A DNA stretch of 43,971 bases, taken from contig NBLX01000004.1 in assembly GCA_002084705.1 (NCBI GenBank), positions 1 through 43,971 of the forward strand, in the 5' to 3' direction. Positions 24,843-33,661 of this stretch are shown here, piece by piece. Under the pieces are notes generated by a model. The model did no database searches. It was not told the DNA's origin and was given only the letters and a program-made list of their open reading frames with translations. Made by a program: the position numbers and the translations under genes. This DNA comes from Desulfobacteraceae bacterium 4572_35.1. Its GTDB lineage: Bacteria; Desulfobacterota; Desulfuromonadia; Desulfuromonadales; Desulfuromonadaceae. The first letter of the stretch is position 1, and every line of letters begins with the position of its first letter.

Positions 24843-25363
24843 TAAAATTCTATCCCCTCCCGTGCCGGAATGCCTGATTCAAGTGCGTGTTTATGGGGAA
24901 CCATTTCAGTCACGGTATCGGCCATCTCAATCATTGCCGAGGTTGCGTTGCGCCCGGTCAAAACAATATTCAAATCATCGCGGGAAGCTGCCAGAGCATC
25001 CAGCAACTGCTGTTCCGAGACCAGTTCGGCAGCAACAGTGCCGCAGATTTCATCCAGAATAAGCAGATCAAAATCACCGCTTTGCATTGCCTCACAGGCT
25101 GTCGCAAATGCTTTTTGCGCCGCTTCTTTGTGTGCAGGATATTTGGGGCTGTCAGGTTTCGGCACAAAACCAAGACCAGTCTGGCGCACATCGATCCCTA
25201 ACTTGTCGCGTAAAGTTGCCAGCTCACCGGTACTGTTGTCCGACTTCATGAACTGCAAAATCAGAATTCGCTGCCCATGCCCGGCGGCACGTACTGCCAT
25301 GCCAAAAGAAGCCGTTGACTTGCCCTTACCGTTACCAGTAAAAATCAGAATATTTTTTGCCAT
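24842..25363 (-). CDS. cobO: Cob(I)yrinic acid a,c-diamide adenosyltransferase
   Basis: The enzyme transfers the 5'-deoxyadenosyl group of ATP to the cobalt. The 173-residue protein has the CobA/CobO/BtuR P-loop FTGNGKGKSTASFGMA near the start, ILQFMKSDNSTGE, LLILDEICG and VLTGRNATSAMIEMAD. The ATG at 25363 is preceded by a GAGG-type site. It lies 80 bases after cbiB; no separate promoter was found in that gap. Confidence 0.93.
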   Translation of the reverse strand: MAKNILIFTGNGKGKSTASFGMAVRAAGHGQRILILQFMKSDNSTGELATLRDKLGIDVRQTGLGFVPKPDSPKYPAHKEAAQKAFATACEAMQSGDFDLLILDEICGTVAAELVSEQQLLDALAASRDDLNIVLTGRNATSAMIEMADTVTEMVPHKHALESGIPAREGIEF

Positions 25364-25443
25364 ATTTCACCTCAAAATTGGACATTATTCTCTCAAGCAC
25401 CCGTAATACTGGGTAAACAGCTGTTACATTAAATTTTGCCCCT

Positions 25444-26385
25444 TCACAAAATCCAGCTCAACACGCCAGCCATTATAACGAAGACAAATGACACCACAAG
25501 CATCAGGTTAACCGCCTGCTTAATATGAAATGGCTGTAACACTTGCCCAGCATCACCCATCAGTGGTCTGTTTGATTCCACGTCGGCGTAACAGTTAAGT
25601 CCACCCAGCCTAACTCCCAGCGCTCCGGCAAAAGCGGATTCGCTTTGTCCACCATTGGGGCTAGGATGGTTAAGGCGATCGCGCAGAAAAATCTGCCACG
25701 CCTTAGCCCCATCCAGCTTGATCAGCCACGCAGCAATCGGGATTAATATCCCGGTCAGGCGGGCCGGCAAGAAATTTATCAGGTCATCAAAACGCGCCGC
25801 TGCCCAGCCAAACTGGAGATAACGCTTATTTTTGTAGCCAAAGGTCGAATCGAGGGTATTGACAGCTTTATAAAACATCGCTCCCGGTGCGCCGGCAACA
25901 AAAGCAAACAGCAGCGGAGCAGTAACTCCGTCTACCGTATTTTCAGCAACACTTTCAACCACAGCACGGGTTACCTCAGCCTCATCGAGTTTGTCAGTAT
26001 CCCGTCCAACCAGCATTGCCACCTGTTTTCGTGCCGTTTCCACATCACCTGCAACAAGGGGTGTATAAACAGCCAGTGCATGATAACGCAAATCGTGTAC
26101 AGCAAAACAACTGTAGAGCATAATTATCGTTACCAGGTCACCCAGGAGGGGATGAAACATTGCGGCAATAACGCAGACCCCCCAAGTCAAAACGGTACTG
26201 ATTGCCACAACCACTACAACAGCAACGATACCCGCAATCCGAGGTGAACACCGGTGTCGCAACGGCTCTTCAATAGTGAGGGCAAGCCAACCGATCCCTT
26301 TGACCGGATGAGGAAACCAACGCGGATCGCCGCACAGCGCATCGAACAGCAGTGCGATAAGGATCTGAACAAACAGCGGTATCAC
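25444..26385 (-). CDS. cbiB: Adenosylcobinamide-phosphate synthase
   Basis: This inner-membrane enzyme joins the aminopropanol (or its phosphate) to adenosylcobyric acid. The 313-residue protein has the family start LFDALCGDPRWFPHPVKGIG, several hydrophobic helices, ESVAENTVDGVTAPLLFA (the ENxxDxxxxP signature) and SPNGGQSESAFAGALGVRLGG near residue 250. The GTG start overlaps the stop of the cobD-cbiP fusion by 4 bases. Confidence 0.93.
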   Translation of the reverse strand: MIPLFVQILIALLFDALCGDPRWFPHPVKGIGWLALTIEEPLRHRCSPRIAGIVAVVVVVAISTVLTWGVCVIAAMFHPLLGDLVTIIMLYSCFAVHDLRYHALAVYTPLVAGDVETARKQVAMLVGRDTDKLDEAEVTRAVVESVAENTVDGVTAPLLFAFVAGAPGAMFYKAVNTLDSTFGYKNKRYLQFGWAAARFDDLINFLPARLTGILIPIAAWLIKLDGAKAWQIFLRDRLNHPSPNGGQSESAFAGALGVRLGGLNCYADVESNRPLMGDAGQVLQPFHIKQAVNLMLVVSFVFVIMAGVLSWIL

Positions 26386-28973
26386 AATTCAAGTATCCGA
26401 TAGATTCTGTCCATATCGAGGAAAGCCCTAACATGATCAGCCAGCCGATCGAGGGCAGGCTCCAGATCGTAACAACAATTCCTTGTCTCCAGAGGCGACC
26501 ACCCCTTGCGCAGCCGTAAACGATCAAGAAACCAACGACGAAAACCATCAGCGTCAAAGATGCCGTGAAGGTAAGTTCCCCAGAGATGCTCCCGTCCATC
26601 GGCACAGTGACCGATAACAACGCCATCCTCACGTTTTATCATTGCCTGCAACCCCTCGCCTAGGCTGGTACCGTGGTGAATTTCGTAACCAGATACGGTT
26701 TCACCAGAAGACAGATGTGCTGCCCGACAGCGCGTTGTCGTTTTACTTGGCTGAAGAGTTGTTTTCATTGGCAACAGCCCCAACCCGCGGCAACACTTCC
26801 CCGACGATTCAATTTTATGTGGATCATTAATTAACTCCCCCATAAACTGATATCCACCGCAGATACCGATAATTTCAGTCATAGTACCACTGACAAGGCA
26901 ACCATTAGCCAGACGACAAATTTCCGCTGCCAATCCAGACGCGGCAAGATAATCAAGATCGGAGATAACATTTTTGGTTCCCGGCAAAATAATCGCGTCG
27001 GGAGTACCTAGTTCATCAAGACAACATACCCGACGCAGCACTACATCATCTTCAATCCGCAGAGCATCAAAATCGGTGAAATTAGAGATATGGGGTAAAT
27101 CAATCAGGGCGATATCAAGAGCTTCATCTCTATTTACCCCACTGTCCAGCAACCCATCCTTGAAGTCGACCGAATCTTCTTCGGGCAATCCAAGCTCAGG
27201 AAGAAACGGGACAACCCCGTAAAACGGTTTCCCTGTGTGGAACGTGGTAAGATCAAGAGCATCGCCAAGCAACGATTTATCCCCGCGGAAGCGATTAATA
27301 ACAAATCCATCCACCAACTTTCGTTCACATTCGTTAAGCAACTCAAGTGTCCCAACAAATGAGGCGAATACCCCGCCCCTGTCAATATCACCCACCAGTA
27401 AAACATGGGCATCGGCATAGCGAGCCATATTCATATTGACGATATCACGCGACTTCAGATTAATCTCGGCTGGGCTCCCTGCCCCTTCAAGAATCATCAC
27501 TTGATGCTCATTGGCAAGACTGTCATAACATTGCTGAACCTGGGTAAAGATTTTTCCCCGCCGTTTGGCATAATCACAAAAATCCATCGTTTCGAGCACC
27601 TTGCCACAAACAATCACCTGCGATCCAGTAGCACTGCTTGGTTTCAACAGAACCGGATTCATCCGCACATCAGCATCGAGACGAGACGCCTGTGCTTGCA
27701 GCAGTTGCGCACGTCCCATCTCGCCGCCTTGAAAAGTGATCCCCGAGTTAAGTGACATATTCTGTGCCTTGAACGGTGCGACCGAAACGCCATCCTGATA
27801 TAAAATCCGACACAGTGCCGCCGTCATAATACTTTTACCCGCGTTGGAACCGGTTCCTTGAAACATGATGGCAGGTATTTTCCTTTTTGATTTTGTCACC
27901 ACCTTCGGAGCAAGAATATTCCGCAGTTCATGACACAAGCGCTGTTGTTCTTCGCCGGAGCGAACGGCAACGCGGAAGTAGCTCTCATCAAGTCCATCAA
28001 AACTTCCACACCGACGAATAATTATCCCTTTTTTCAACAACGAATCATATATTTGCGAAACTGACACATGCGGATGGTTATTCGCTACAAGAAGAAAATT
28101 TGCATCACTTGGAAACGGTGACAATCCGGTAATTGAGTTGAGAATCTCGAACAGTTCCCGCCGCCGCTCAGCGACATAGTCACGGCTTTGTAACAGGAAT
28201 TGATCATCCTGTAGTGCCCTGATGCCGACTGCCTGCGCCAAAGTATTGACCGTCCAATCAGCACGCAGGCTGTTCAATGCCGCAACAATTTTCGCATCAG
28301 CAAGAGCATACCCCAGACGCAAACCGGGAATAGCCCACGCTTTTGTCATAGATTGAACAATAATCAGATTTTCCGGTCGCTGGCTGCGCAAAGAAAAATC
28401 GGGCGAGGCAAAATCAATAAATGATTCATCAACAATAAAATAATTATTTGGATAATCGTTGACAACCTTTTTCAAGGCAGCGATATCACACAGTTTTCCG
28501 GTAGGATTATTGGGATGACCAAGAACAATGAGATGCTCAGCCGTTATTCGACAAGCGAGCTGGTCGACATTAAGTTGAAAATCGTCTTCAGCAAGTAATG
28601 ATAAGCGATCTATTGCCATTCCGGCACTTTGTGCTAGTACCGCATAATCACTGTAACTGGGAACGGGAACCAAAAGACGCCTACAGTTTAAAACCCGCGG
28701 CAACAGATACAACAACTCACTGGCACCATTACCGACAACAACTTCGACAGCATCAATATGATGGAAGCGGGCAATGGCTTCTATCAACCCCGCGGCATTG
28801 GGGTCTGGGTAGTGAGCCAGGTTGCTTATTTGAGAGCTAATCAGAGGACGCAACCAATCGGGAAAACCACGGGGATTGATACTAGCGGAAAAGTCTAGCA
28901 ACTCCCCTTGAGGGATTCCACTTTCTTCACTTGCCCAACGTAAATTACCGCCGTGTTTCTGAATAGCTGTCAT
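26382..28973 (-). CDS. Fusion of threonine-phosphate decarboxylase (CobD) and cobyric acid synthase (CbiP)
   Basis: One continuous frame encodes two cobalamin enzymes. Residues 1 to about 355 form a PLP-dependent CobD-type aminotransferase fold: DFSASINPRGFP, VGNGASELLYLLPR, VLGHPNNPTGKL and SMTKAWAIPGLRLGYA with the PLP lysine. It would make aminopropanol phosphate from threonine phosphate. After a short basic linker (TKSKRK), residues from about 365 form CbiP: FQGTGSNAGKSIMTAALCR, VAPFKAQNMSLNSG, ILEGAGSPAEINL and a C-terminal glutaminase domain with IIGICGGYQFMG, YEIHHGT and GTYLHGIFD. CbiP amidates b, d, e and g side chains. I use the ATG at 28973 (863 residues), which overlaps the cobS stop; a GTG three codons upstream is also possible. 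Confidence 0.92.
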   Translation of the reverse strand: MTAIQKHGGNLRWASEESGIPQGELLDFSASINPRGFPDWLRPLISSQISNLAHYPDPNAAGLIEAIARFHHIDAVEVVVGNGASELLYLLPRVLNCRRLLVPVPSYSDYAVLAQSAGMAIDRLSLLAEDDFQLNVDQLACRITAEHLIVLGHPNNPTGKLCDIAALKKVVNDYPNNYFIVDESFIDFASPDFSLRSQRPENLIIVQSMTKAWAIPGLRLGYALADAKIVAALNSLRADWTVNTLAQAVGIRALQDDQFLLQSRDYVAERRRELFEILNSITGLSPFPSDANFLLVANNHPHVSVSQIYDSLLKKGIIIRRCGSFDGLDESYFRVAVRSGEEQQRLCHELRNILAPKVVTKSKRKIPAIMFQGTGSNAGKSIMTAALCRILYQDGVSVAPFKAQNMSLNSGITFQGGEMGRAQLLQAQASRLDADVRMNPVLLKPSSATGSQVIVCGKVLETMDFCDYAKRRGKIFTQVQQCYDSLANEHQVMILEGAGSPAEINLKSRDIVNMNMARYADAHVLLVGDIDRGGVFASFVGTLELLNECERKLVDGFVINRFRGDKSLLGDALDLTTFHTGKPFYGVVPFLPELGLPEEDSVDFKDGLLDSGVNRDEALDIALIDLPHISNFTDFDALRIEDDVVLRRVCCLDELGTPDAIILPGTKNVISDLDYLAASGLAAEICRLANGCLVSGTMTEIIGICGGYQFMGELINDPHKIESSGKCCRGLGLLPMKTTLQPSKTTTRCRAAHLSSGETVSGYEIHHGTSLGEGLQAMIKREDGVVIGHCADGREHLWGTYLHGIFDADGFRRWFLDRLRLRKGWSPLETRNCCYDLEPALDRLADHVRAFLDMDRIYRILEL

Positions 28974-29731
28974 CACATCCACCCCATATGGACCAGCACC
29001 ACCACAGCAAGAAGCGGCACCATTTCAACAAGCTCACAGGTTGCCCCCAAGGTATCTCCGGTAAAACCACCAATTTTCCGACGGCTGTAACGACCCAGTA
29101 ACCAGATCGAAACGACCACGAATCCAAAAACAACAACGCCAGCCGACCAACCCATAAGAATAAACGCCACAAACAACATAACCGCCAAGGAGATCGGCAA
29201 ACGGAAACTATTTTTCTGTTTCTCGCTAAATTTTGCTGTTCCGCTATGGCGAGAATAAGGGAGCCAGCTACTAACCAGCGCCAAAGAGCAACGACCGCAC
29301 AACGGCATCAAAAGAAGCACCTGCCAACGCCATGCAGAGGGCAACGCAATCAGCAGCATCAATTTCAGCAGTAAAACCAAAACAATCGCCGTGACCCCCA
29401 TCGGCCCCGAGCGACTGTCTTTCATGATCTCCAACATTTGTTCACGACCCCGGCTGCTAAAAAAAGCGTCGGCGCTATCGGCAAGACCATCGAGATGGAG
29501 CGCCCCTGAAACCGCTATCATCGCAACCAGCAGCAGCACGTTGACAACAGAAAGCGGCAACAACCAGCGCAGCACCATGTCAAGTAGCACCAAAAACAAA
29601 CCAAGGCATAAGCCGACCAGCGGATACCAGTCGGGGCTGCGATAAAAATCATCTTCATCACCACACCACGATTCGGGAATCGGGACAATGGTGAGAAAGC
29701 GTAATGCTGAAAAAAATGGTTTCAAATTCAT
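28973..29731 (-). CDS. cobS: Adenosylcobinamide-GDP ribazoletransferase (cobalamin synthase)
   Basis: This membrane enzyme joins adenosylcobinamide-GDP and alpha-ribazole. The 252-residue protein has the family start FFSALRFLTIVPIP, then DWYPLVGLCLGLFL, GALHLDGLADSADAFFSSRGREQML with the DGxxDxxDA acidic motif, SRSGPMGVTAIV, and several hydrophobic helices. KIGGFTGDTLGATCELVE near the C-terminus is also diagnostic. It follows cobT by 55 bases and overlaps the fusion gene. Confidence 0.93.
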   Translation of the reverse strand: MNLKPFFSALRFLTIVPIPESWCGDEDDFYRSPDWYPLVGLCLGLFLVLLDMVLRWLLPLSVVNVLLLVAMIAVSGALHLDGLADSADAFFSSRGREQMLEIMKDSRSGPMGVTAIVLVLLLKLMLLIALPSAWRWQVLLLMPLCGRCSLALVSSWLPYSRHSGTAKFSEKQKNSFRLPISLAVMLFVAFILMGWSAGVVVFGFVVVSIWLLGRYSRRKIGGFTGDTLGATCELVEMVPLLAVVVLVHMGWM

Positions 29732-29786
29732 GCTATATTATGGAGTTACGTGACAATTCATTGCCAACAAACTCGTCCCCTTAACG

Positions 29787-30851
29787 CTACTGATTTGCCT
29801 CGGTAACGGCAGCCTCACTGAAAGTTGCCATCTCGGTAAGAATAGCCACGGCACCTTCAACCAGATTCATGGCAACTGCAGCTCCAGTCCCCTCACCCAA
29901 ACGGAACTGCAGATCAAGCAGCGGTTCCTTGCCCAGATCGGCAAGGGCAGCCATATGCCCTCTTTCGACACTCTTATGCGCACAGATCATGTATTCCTTA
30001 CTCGCTGGCGCAAGACGACCGGCAACAACCGCCCCCGCTGTTGAGATAAAACCATCGACAACAATCGGCTTTTTCAACGCAGCTGCTCCGAGAATCAAAC
30101 CGGCAATTCCAGCAATTTCATAGCCACCCACCTTGCTTACAACATCAATAGGGTCAGCTGCATCGGGTTGATTAAACGCCAGACCTTTTCCCAAAATCGC
30201 TATTTTATTTTTCAGCTGAGCATCATCAAGACCTGTCCCGCGACCTACCATTTCAGCGACCGGCAAGCCGCAAAAGGTAGCAATCATAGCACTACTGGGG
30301 GAAGTATTGCCGATGCCCATGTCACCGGTGCCAAAAAGATCAACTTCATCAGCAAACTCATTTGCAACACAAATCCCCGCTTCAATGGCACAAACTGCCT
30401 GTTCTCTAGTCATGGCAGCACCATCAGCAAAACTGTTTGTGCCTGGCGCAATTTTGCGATCGATAATGGCATTCTCTGTGATCAAATCAGACAAATCACC
30501 GGCGACGCCAATATCAACAACCTTGACATGCGCCCCAGCTTGTTTAGCCAGAACATTGATTCCGGCAACTCCAGCAACAAAACCACGCACCATCTCTACC
30601 GTCACCTCTTTAGGAAACAAACTGACTCCCACATCGGCAATACCATGATCACCCGCCATAACAACAATCATTTTCCGCTTAACATCAGGTGTTATTGTCC
30701 CACAAATCCCTGCTAAGTCGAGGGCAAGATCCATCAGTTTGCCCAAAGCCCAGTGTGGCATAATCAACTGATCAAGCCTATCCTTTGCCTGAGCCCTTGC
30801 CTCTTGGTTCTGTCCTGAAATTGAGGCGAGTGTTTTATTCAACACATCCAT
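29787..30851 (-). CDS. cobT: Nicotinate-nucleotide-dimethylbenzimidazole phosphoribosyltransferase
   Basis: The enzyme activates the lower ligand base as alpha-ribazole phosphate. The 354 residues have the CobT signatures LMDLALDLAGICGT, VVMAGDHGIADVGVS, DLFGTGDMGIGNTSPSSAM and VVDGFISTAGAVVAGRLAP, with the catalytic Glu in FRLGEGTGAAVAMNL. It is the first gene behind the upstream riboswitch, after a long leader of about 400 bases that carries a terminator and two repeats. Confidence 0.95.
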   Translation of the reverse strand: MDVLNKTLASISGQNQEARAQAKDRLDQLIMPHWALGKLMDLALDLAGICGTITPDVKRKMIVVMAGDHGIADVGVSLFPKEVTVEMVRGFVAGVAGINVLAKQAGAHVKVVDIGVAGDLSDLITENAIIDRKIAPGTNSFADGAAMTREQAVCAIEAGICVANEFADEVDLFGTGDMGIGNTSPSSAMIATFCGLPVAEMVGRGTGLDDAQLKNKIAILGKGLAFNQPDAADPIDVVSKVGGYEIAGIAGLILGAAALKKPIVVDGFISTAGAVVAGRLAPASKEYMICAHKSVERGHMAALADLGKEPLLDLQFRLGEGTGAAVAMNLVEGAVAILTEMATFSEAAVTEANQ

Positions 30852-30878
30852 CCTGTTATCCTTTCAAATCATAAAAGA

Positions 30879-30905
30879 TGGTCTCGCAAAAACGAGATAG
30901 ATAGC
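30879..30905. repeat. Dispersed CTCGCAAAAACGA repeat, copy 2
   Basis: The 27 bases from TGGTCTCGCAAAAACGA onward match the copy at 31359-31385 with two differences. The copy lies in the cobT leader about 30 bases upstream of the start codon, within the transcribed region. No protein or pairing role is evident. Confidence 0.6.
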
Positions 30906-30961
30906 TAAGTAAAAAACTTCGTACCCCAAGGCGTAGTGGTTGATCTAGGGTGAAGGCATAC

Positions 30962-30993
30962 GTAGAGACAGACGTTGCATGCAACGTCTCTAC
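30962..30993. repeat. Palindromic repeat with GACGTTGCATGCAACGTC core
   Basis: An 18-base perfect palindrome GACGTTGCATGCAACGTC is extended by GTAGAGA and TCTCTAC, with two unpaired bases on the left. The same GTAGAGACGTTGCATGCAACGTC pattern is, from memory, a common small palindromic repeat in several unrelated bacterial groups. Here it lies in the cobT leader, downstream of the terminator and so read only when transcription passes. Confidence 0.7.
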
Positions 30994-31045
30994 AGATTAA
31001 ACATACACTACAACGCAGGTGGCGGACTTTTTGCGGCGCCATCAT

Positions 31046-31082
31046 AAAAAAAATCCCGGAGCAAATACAAAAGCTCCGGGAT
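31046..31082 (-). terminator. Intrinsic terminator in the cobT leader
   Basis: On the minus strand ATCCCGGAGC pairs perfectly with GCTCCGGGAT across a 10-base loop and is followed by eight T residues. It lies about 25 bases after the riboswitch and 195 bases before cobT, the expected place for a B12-controlled stop. Confidence 0.9.
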
Positions 31083-31104
31083 ACCGTATATTATCCATGG
31101 ATAT

Positions 31105-31252
31105 GACCACCCGAATTCATACTCCGCGAAATTCAGATGGTTTTGACTTTAAGGGAAAGAGTATCTGACTTCCGAAATAACTTCCGGTCACAGTGGCGGG
31201 TCCGCGATGGTTTTGCACCATCTTCCTCTAATCTCCTGTCGATTTAATAATT
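31105..31252 (-). promoter_or_regulatory. Cobalamin riboswitch controlling the cobT-cobS-cbi operon
   Basis: The minus-strand RNA has GATGGTGCAAAACCATC, then GCGGACCCGCCACTGTGACC and the box GGAAGTCAGATACTC. An ATACTC/GAGTAT helix follows. The shortened layout, lacking the GGGAAGGC segment of the other riboswitch, resembles class II adenosylcobalamin riboswitches. The terminator at 31046-31082 is its likely expression platform. Boundaries are approximate. Confidence 0.88.
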
Positions 31253-31258
31253 TCGATC

Positions 31259-31287
31259 ATTAGAAATGAAAAAGTCTTATACTGCAA
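31259..31287 (-). promoter_or_regulatory. Candidate promoter for the cobalamin operon
   Basis: On the minus strand TTGCAG (31287-31282) and TCTAAT (31264-31259) are 17 bases apart, just upstream of the riboswitch. The match to the sigma-70 consensus is moderate, and neighbouring A/T-rich sequence offers alternatives. Confidence 0.4.
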
Positions 31288-31358
31288 GGAAAAATCGGCA
31301 ACCATTCATCGTTTTCTCCAGAAAGTGGTAGAAAATTTAGAACAAAACGAATAAATGG

Positions 31359-31385
31359 TGGTCTCGCAAAAACGATATAGATGGC
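31359..31385. repeat. Dispersed CTCGCAAAAACGA repeat, copy 3
   Basis: This copy matches the one at 30879-30905 in 25 of 27 bases and shares the core with 2411-2432. It lies upstream of the cobalamin promoter in the gap before yebC. Confidence 0.6.
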
Positions 31386-31656
31386 TTTTTACACCACAGG
31401 TCAAAAAAGCTAAATAACTATCTGCGAAACAGTCTCCTGGCACTGACCAATATCCAGAATCGAGTGGTCACCAACATTCATCTTCCATGCAGAGCTTTGC
31501 AGTTTCACTGCTCCAAGGTTTTGGACGATATTAACCTATATTTGGGATAAGATGTCGTTGTTTTGTTGTCTGAATTTCAAACTACAAAATGCCGTTTTGT
31601 AGCGATTGGATGAGATTGTTAAAGCCTATCGCGGATTTGGGGGGGCGACATTGCCC
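31386..31656. other. Non-coding gap between the cobalamin operon and yebC
   Basis: No gene is seen in the 271 bases here. The only structure noticed is an 8-bp inverted repeat CTACAAAA/TTTTGTAG at 31582-31602 with a five-base loop. It has no following T-tract and may be an operator or a chance palindrome. Confidence 0.5.
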
Positions 31657-31686
31657 TTGCCGCCGCTTTTCTCTTCATGTTATATT
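31657..31686 (+). promoter_or_regulatory. Candidate sigma-70 promoter for yebC-ruvCAB
   Basis: TTGCCG (31657-31662) and TATATT (31681-31686) are separated by 18 bases, with a start expected near 31693, about 70 bases before the yebC ATG. Confidence 0.5.
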
Positions 31687-31762
31687 CAGCCGATTTTTCT
31701 AAAACATCCTTTTTAATATCGATTTAACAATAATTATTAATTACAAAACCCGGGAGGCGGCA

Positions 31763-32509
31763 ATGTCTGGACATAGCAAGTGGGCCAACATAAAACATCG
31801 CAAAGGTGCTCAGGATGCAAAACGTGGCAAAGTTTTTACCAAATTAATCAAGGAAATAACTATTGCAGCCAGAATTGGTGGCGGTGACCTTGAGGCTAAC
31901 CCACGACTGCGCACTGCTGTAGACAAAGCCAAGGCTGGCAACATGCCTAAAGACACCATTGAGCGTGCGATAAAAAAGGGAACTGGTGATCTCGATGGTG
32001 TTAATTATGAAGAGGGAACTATGGAGGGTTACGGTCCCGGCGGCGTAGCTGTGCTTGTTGAAATATTGACCGACAATCGCACCCGCACCGTAGCTGATGT
32101 ACGCCACTGCTTCACAAAGCATAATGGCAGCCTCGGCGTTGATGGATCGGTATCCTTCCTATTTAACCGCAAGGGAATAATCACCTTCAGCAACGATGTT
32201 GATTTCGATACGATATTTGAAATCGCTCTGGAAAACGGGGCTGAAGATGTTAAAGACGAGGGTGAAAACTACGAGGTAATCACTGCGCCGGGAGACTTCA
32301 TCTGCGTACGCGATGCCTTGGTAGAAAAAGGTCTCGAATTCACCTCTGCGGAACTCATCATGCTACCTCAAAACCAAGTTGATCTCGACATCAGAAAGGC
32401 AGATCAGATGCTTAAATTGATGGAAAAACTTGAAGACAACGATGATGTCCAAAATGTTTACACCAATGCCGATTTCAGTGATGAGGTTATGGCCGAGCTC
32501 CTCGGATAA
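31763..32509 (+). CDS. yebC: YebC/PmpR family protein
   Basis: The 248-residue protein opens with [18 protein letters not shown] and contains [27 protein letters not shown]-type sequence ([13 protein letters not shown]) and [11 protein letters not shown], all hallmarks of the YebC family. Members are described as transcriptional regulators, and more recently as translation factors that relieve ribosome stalling. GGGAGG precedes the ATG by 5 bases. It is followed nine bases later by ruvC, a common arrangement in proteobacteria. Confidence 0.95.
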   Translation: MSGHSKWANIKHRKGAQDAKRGKVFTKLIKEITIAARIGGGDLEANPRLRTAVDKAKAGNMPKDTIERAIKKGTGDLDGVNYEEGTMEGYGPGGVAVLVEILTDNRTRTVADVRHCFTKHNGSLGVDGSVSFLFNRKGIITFSNDVDFDTIFEIALENGAEDVKDEGENYEVITAPGDFICVRDALVEKGLEFTSAELIMLPQNQVDLDIRKADQMLKLMEKLEDNDDVQNVYTNADFSDEVMAELLG

Positions 32510-32518
32510 TTACACCAT

Positions 32519-33049
32519 ATGCGCATTTTGGGCATTGACCCCGGCACCAGGATCACCGGCTATGCAATAATAGAAAAATCTGGCAACAGACTTCGCCACG
32601 TTGATAATGGTGCCATCTATACCCACAGTACGGATGAACTGCCACACCGTCTGAAAATTATTCATGATGGTCTGGTGGAAATAATCGATAAATATCAGCC
32701 GGATGAAATGGCAATTGAGCAAATATTTATGGCAAAAAACGCCATGTCTGCCCTGAAACTGGGGCAGGCACGGGGTGCGGCTATCGTAGCCAGCGTAAAT
32801 GCCCAGCTACCAGTTGCCGAATACAGCGCGTTACAGGTTAAAAGTGCCGTTGTTGGTTATGGCAAAGCCGGAAAAGCGCAGGTACAGCAGATGGTGAAAG
32901 CATTAATGAAACTGCCGGAGATCGCTCAAGAGGACGCCTCGGATGCGCTGGCCGTTGCAATTTGCCACGCTAACAGCTGCCATCTTTCGGGGCGTCTGCA
33001 ACAAGCTATCGCCAAACAAAAAGCAGGCAAAAAGGGAGAGCGTCGATGA
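32519..33049 (+). CDS. ruvC: Holliday junction resolvase RuvC
   Basis: This endonuclease cuts Holliday junctions in recombination. The 176 residues have the four acidic catalytic positions in [15 protein letters not shown] (Asp7), DEMAIEQIF (Glu) and [13 protein letters not shown] (two Asp). The [17 protein letters not shown] segment is typical. Its end overlaps ruvA by 4 bases (ATGA). The C-terminus is short and basic ([11 protein letters not shown]). Confidence 0.96.
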   Translation: MRILGIDPGTRITGYAIIEKSGNRLRHVDNGAIYTHSTDELPHRLKIIHDGLVEIIDKYQPDEMAIEQIFMAKNAMSALKLGQARGAAIVASVNAQLPVAEYSALQVKSAVVGYGKAGKAQVQQMVKALMKLPEIAQEDASDALAVAICHANSCHLSGRLQQAIAKQKAGKKGERR

Positions 33050-33642
33050 TAGCCCTGTTAACCGGCCAACTGGCCAGCAAAACAACCGAGCGGATCATCC
33101 TTGACGTCAACGGAGTTGGATATCAGGTTGCCATCCCCCTATCCAGCTTTTATAGCCTTCCAGACGAGGGCAACACAACGCTGCACATCTATACCCACGT
33201 ACGCGAAGACAGCCTGCTATTATTCGGGTTTTTAACACTACTTGAAAAAGAGATGTTTATCCTGCTGTTGTCAATTTCGGGAATAGGCCCCAAGGTTGCG
33301 CTTAACATCCTCTCCCACATGTCCTGCACCGATTTGCATGCTGCACTCACAAACGGGGATGCCAAGCGTTTAGCTACCCTGCCGGGGATAGGCAAAAAAA
33401 CTGCACAACGTCTGGTACTCGAATTGCGTGATAAAATTGGCAAACTATCCAACACAGAAGAGCTGAACTCAGAGCAACAAATCACCTACAACAACGACAG
33501 CAGTGATGACATTCTGTCGGCCCTTATTAATTTAGGCTACAAAGAGAAGCAAGCAGCAGCAGCCATCGCCAAAACGACCATAAGTGCCGATGACAGTATG
33601 GAAACAATACTTAAAGCCACACTAAAACACCTTATTCGATGA
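33046..33642 (+). CDS. ruvA: Holliday junction branch migration protein RuvA
   Basis: RuvA binds Holliday junctions and loads RuvB. The 198 residues show the N-terminal OB-like domain ([33 protein letters not shown]), two helix-hairpin-helix motifs ([15 protein letters not shown] and [19 protein letters not shown]) and a C-terminal domain ([17 protein letters not shown]) that contacts RuvB. It starts within the end of ruvC. Confidence 0.96.
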   Translation: MIALLTGQLASKTTERIILDVNGVGYQVAIPLSSFYSLPDEGNTTLHIYTHVREDSLLLFGFLTLLEKEMFILLLSISGIGPKVALNILSHMSCTDLHAALTNGDAKRLATLPGIGKKTAQRLVLELRDKIGKLSNTEELNSEQQITYNNDSSDDILSALINLGYKEKQAAAAIAKTTISADDSMETILKATLKHLIR

Positions 33643-33661
33643 TTCTACAGGGCATTAACAT

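Noticed and set aside
31582-31602. The CTACAAAA/TTTTGTAG hairpin as a terminator
   Set aside because: It has no T-tract on either strand and no gene ends nearby.
31386-31656. A tRNA or small RNA gene in the gap before yebC
   Set aside because: No cloverleaf, no T-loop GGTTCGA-type sequence and no promoter-terminator pair were found.
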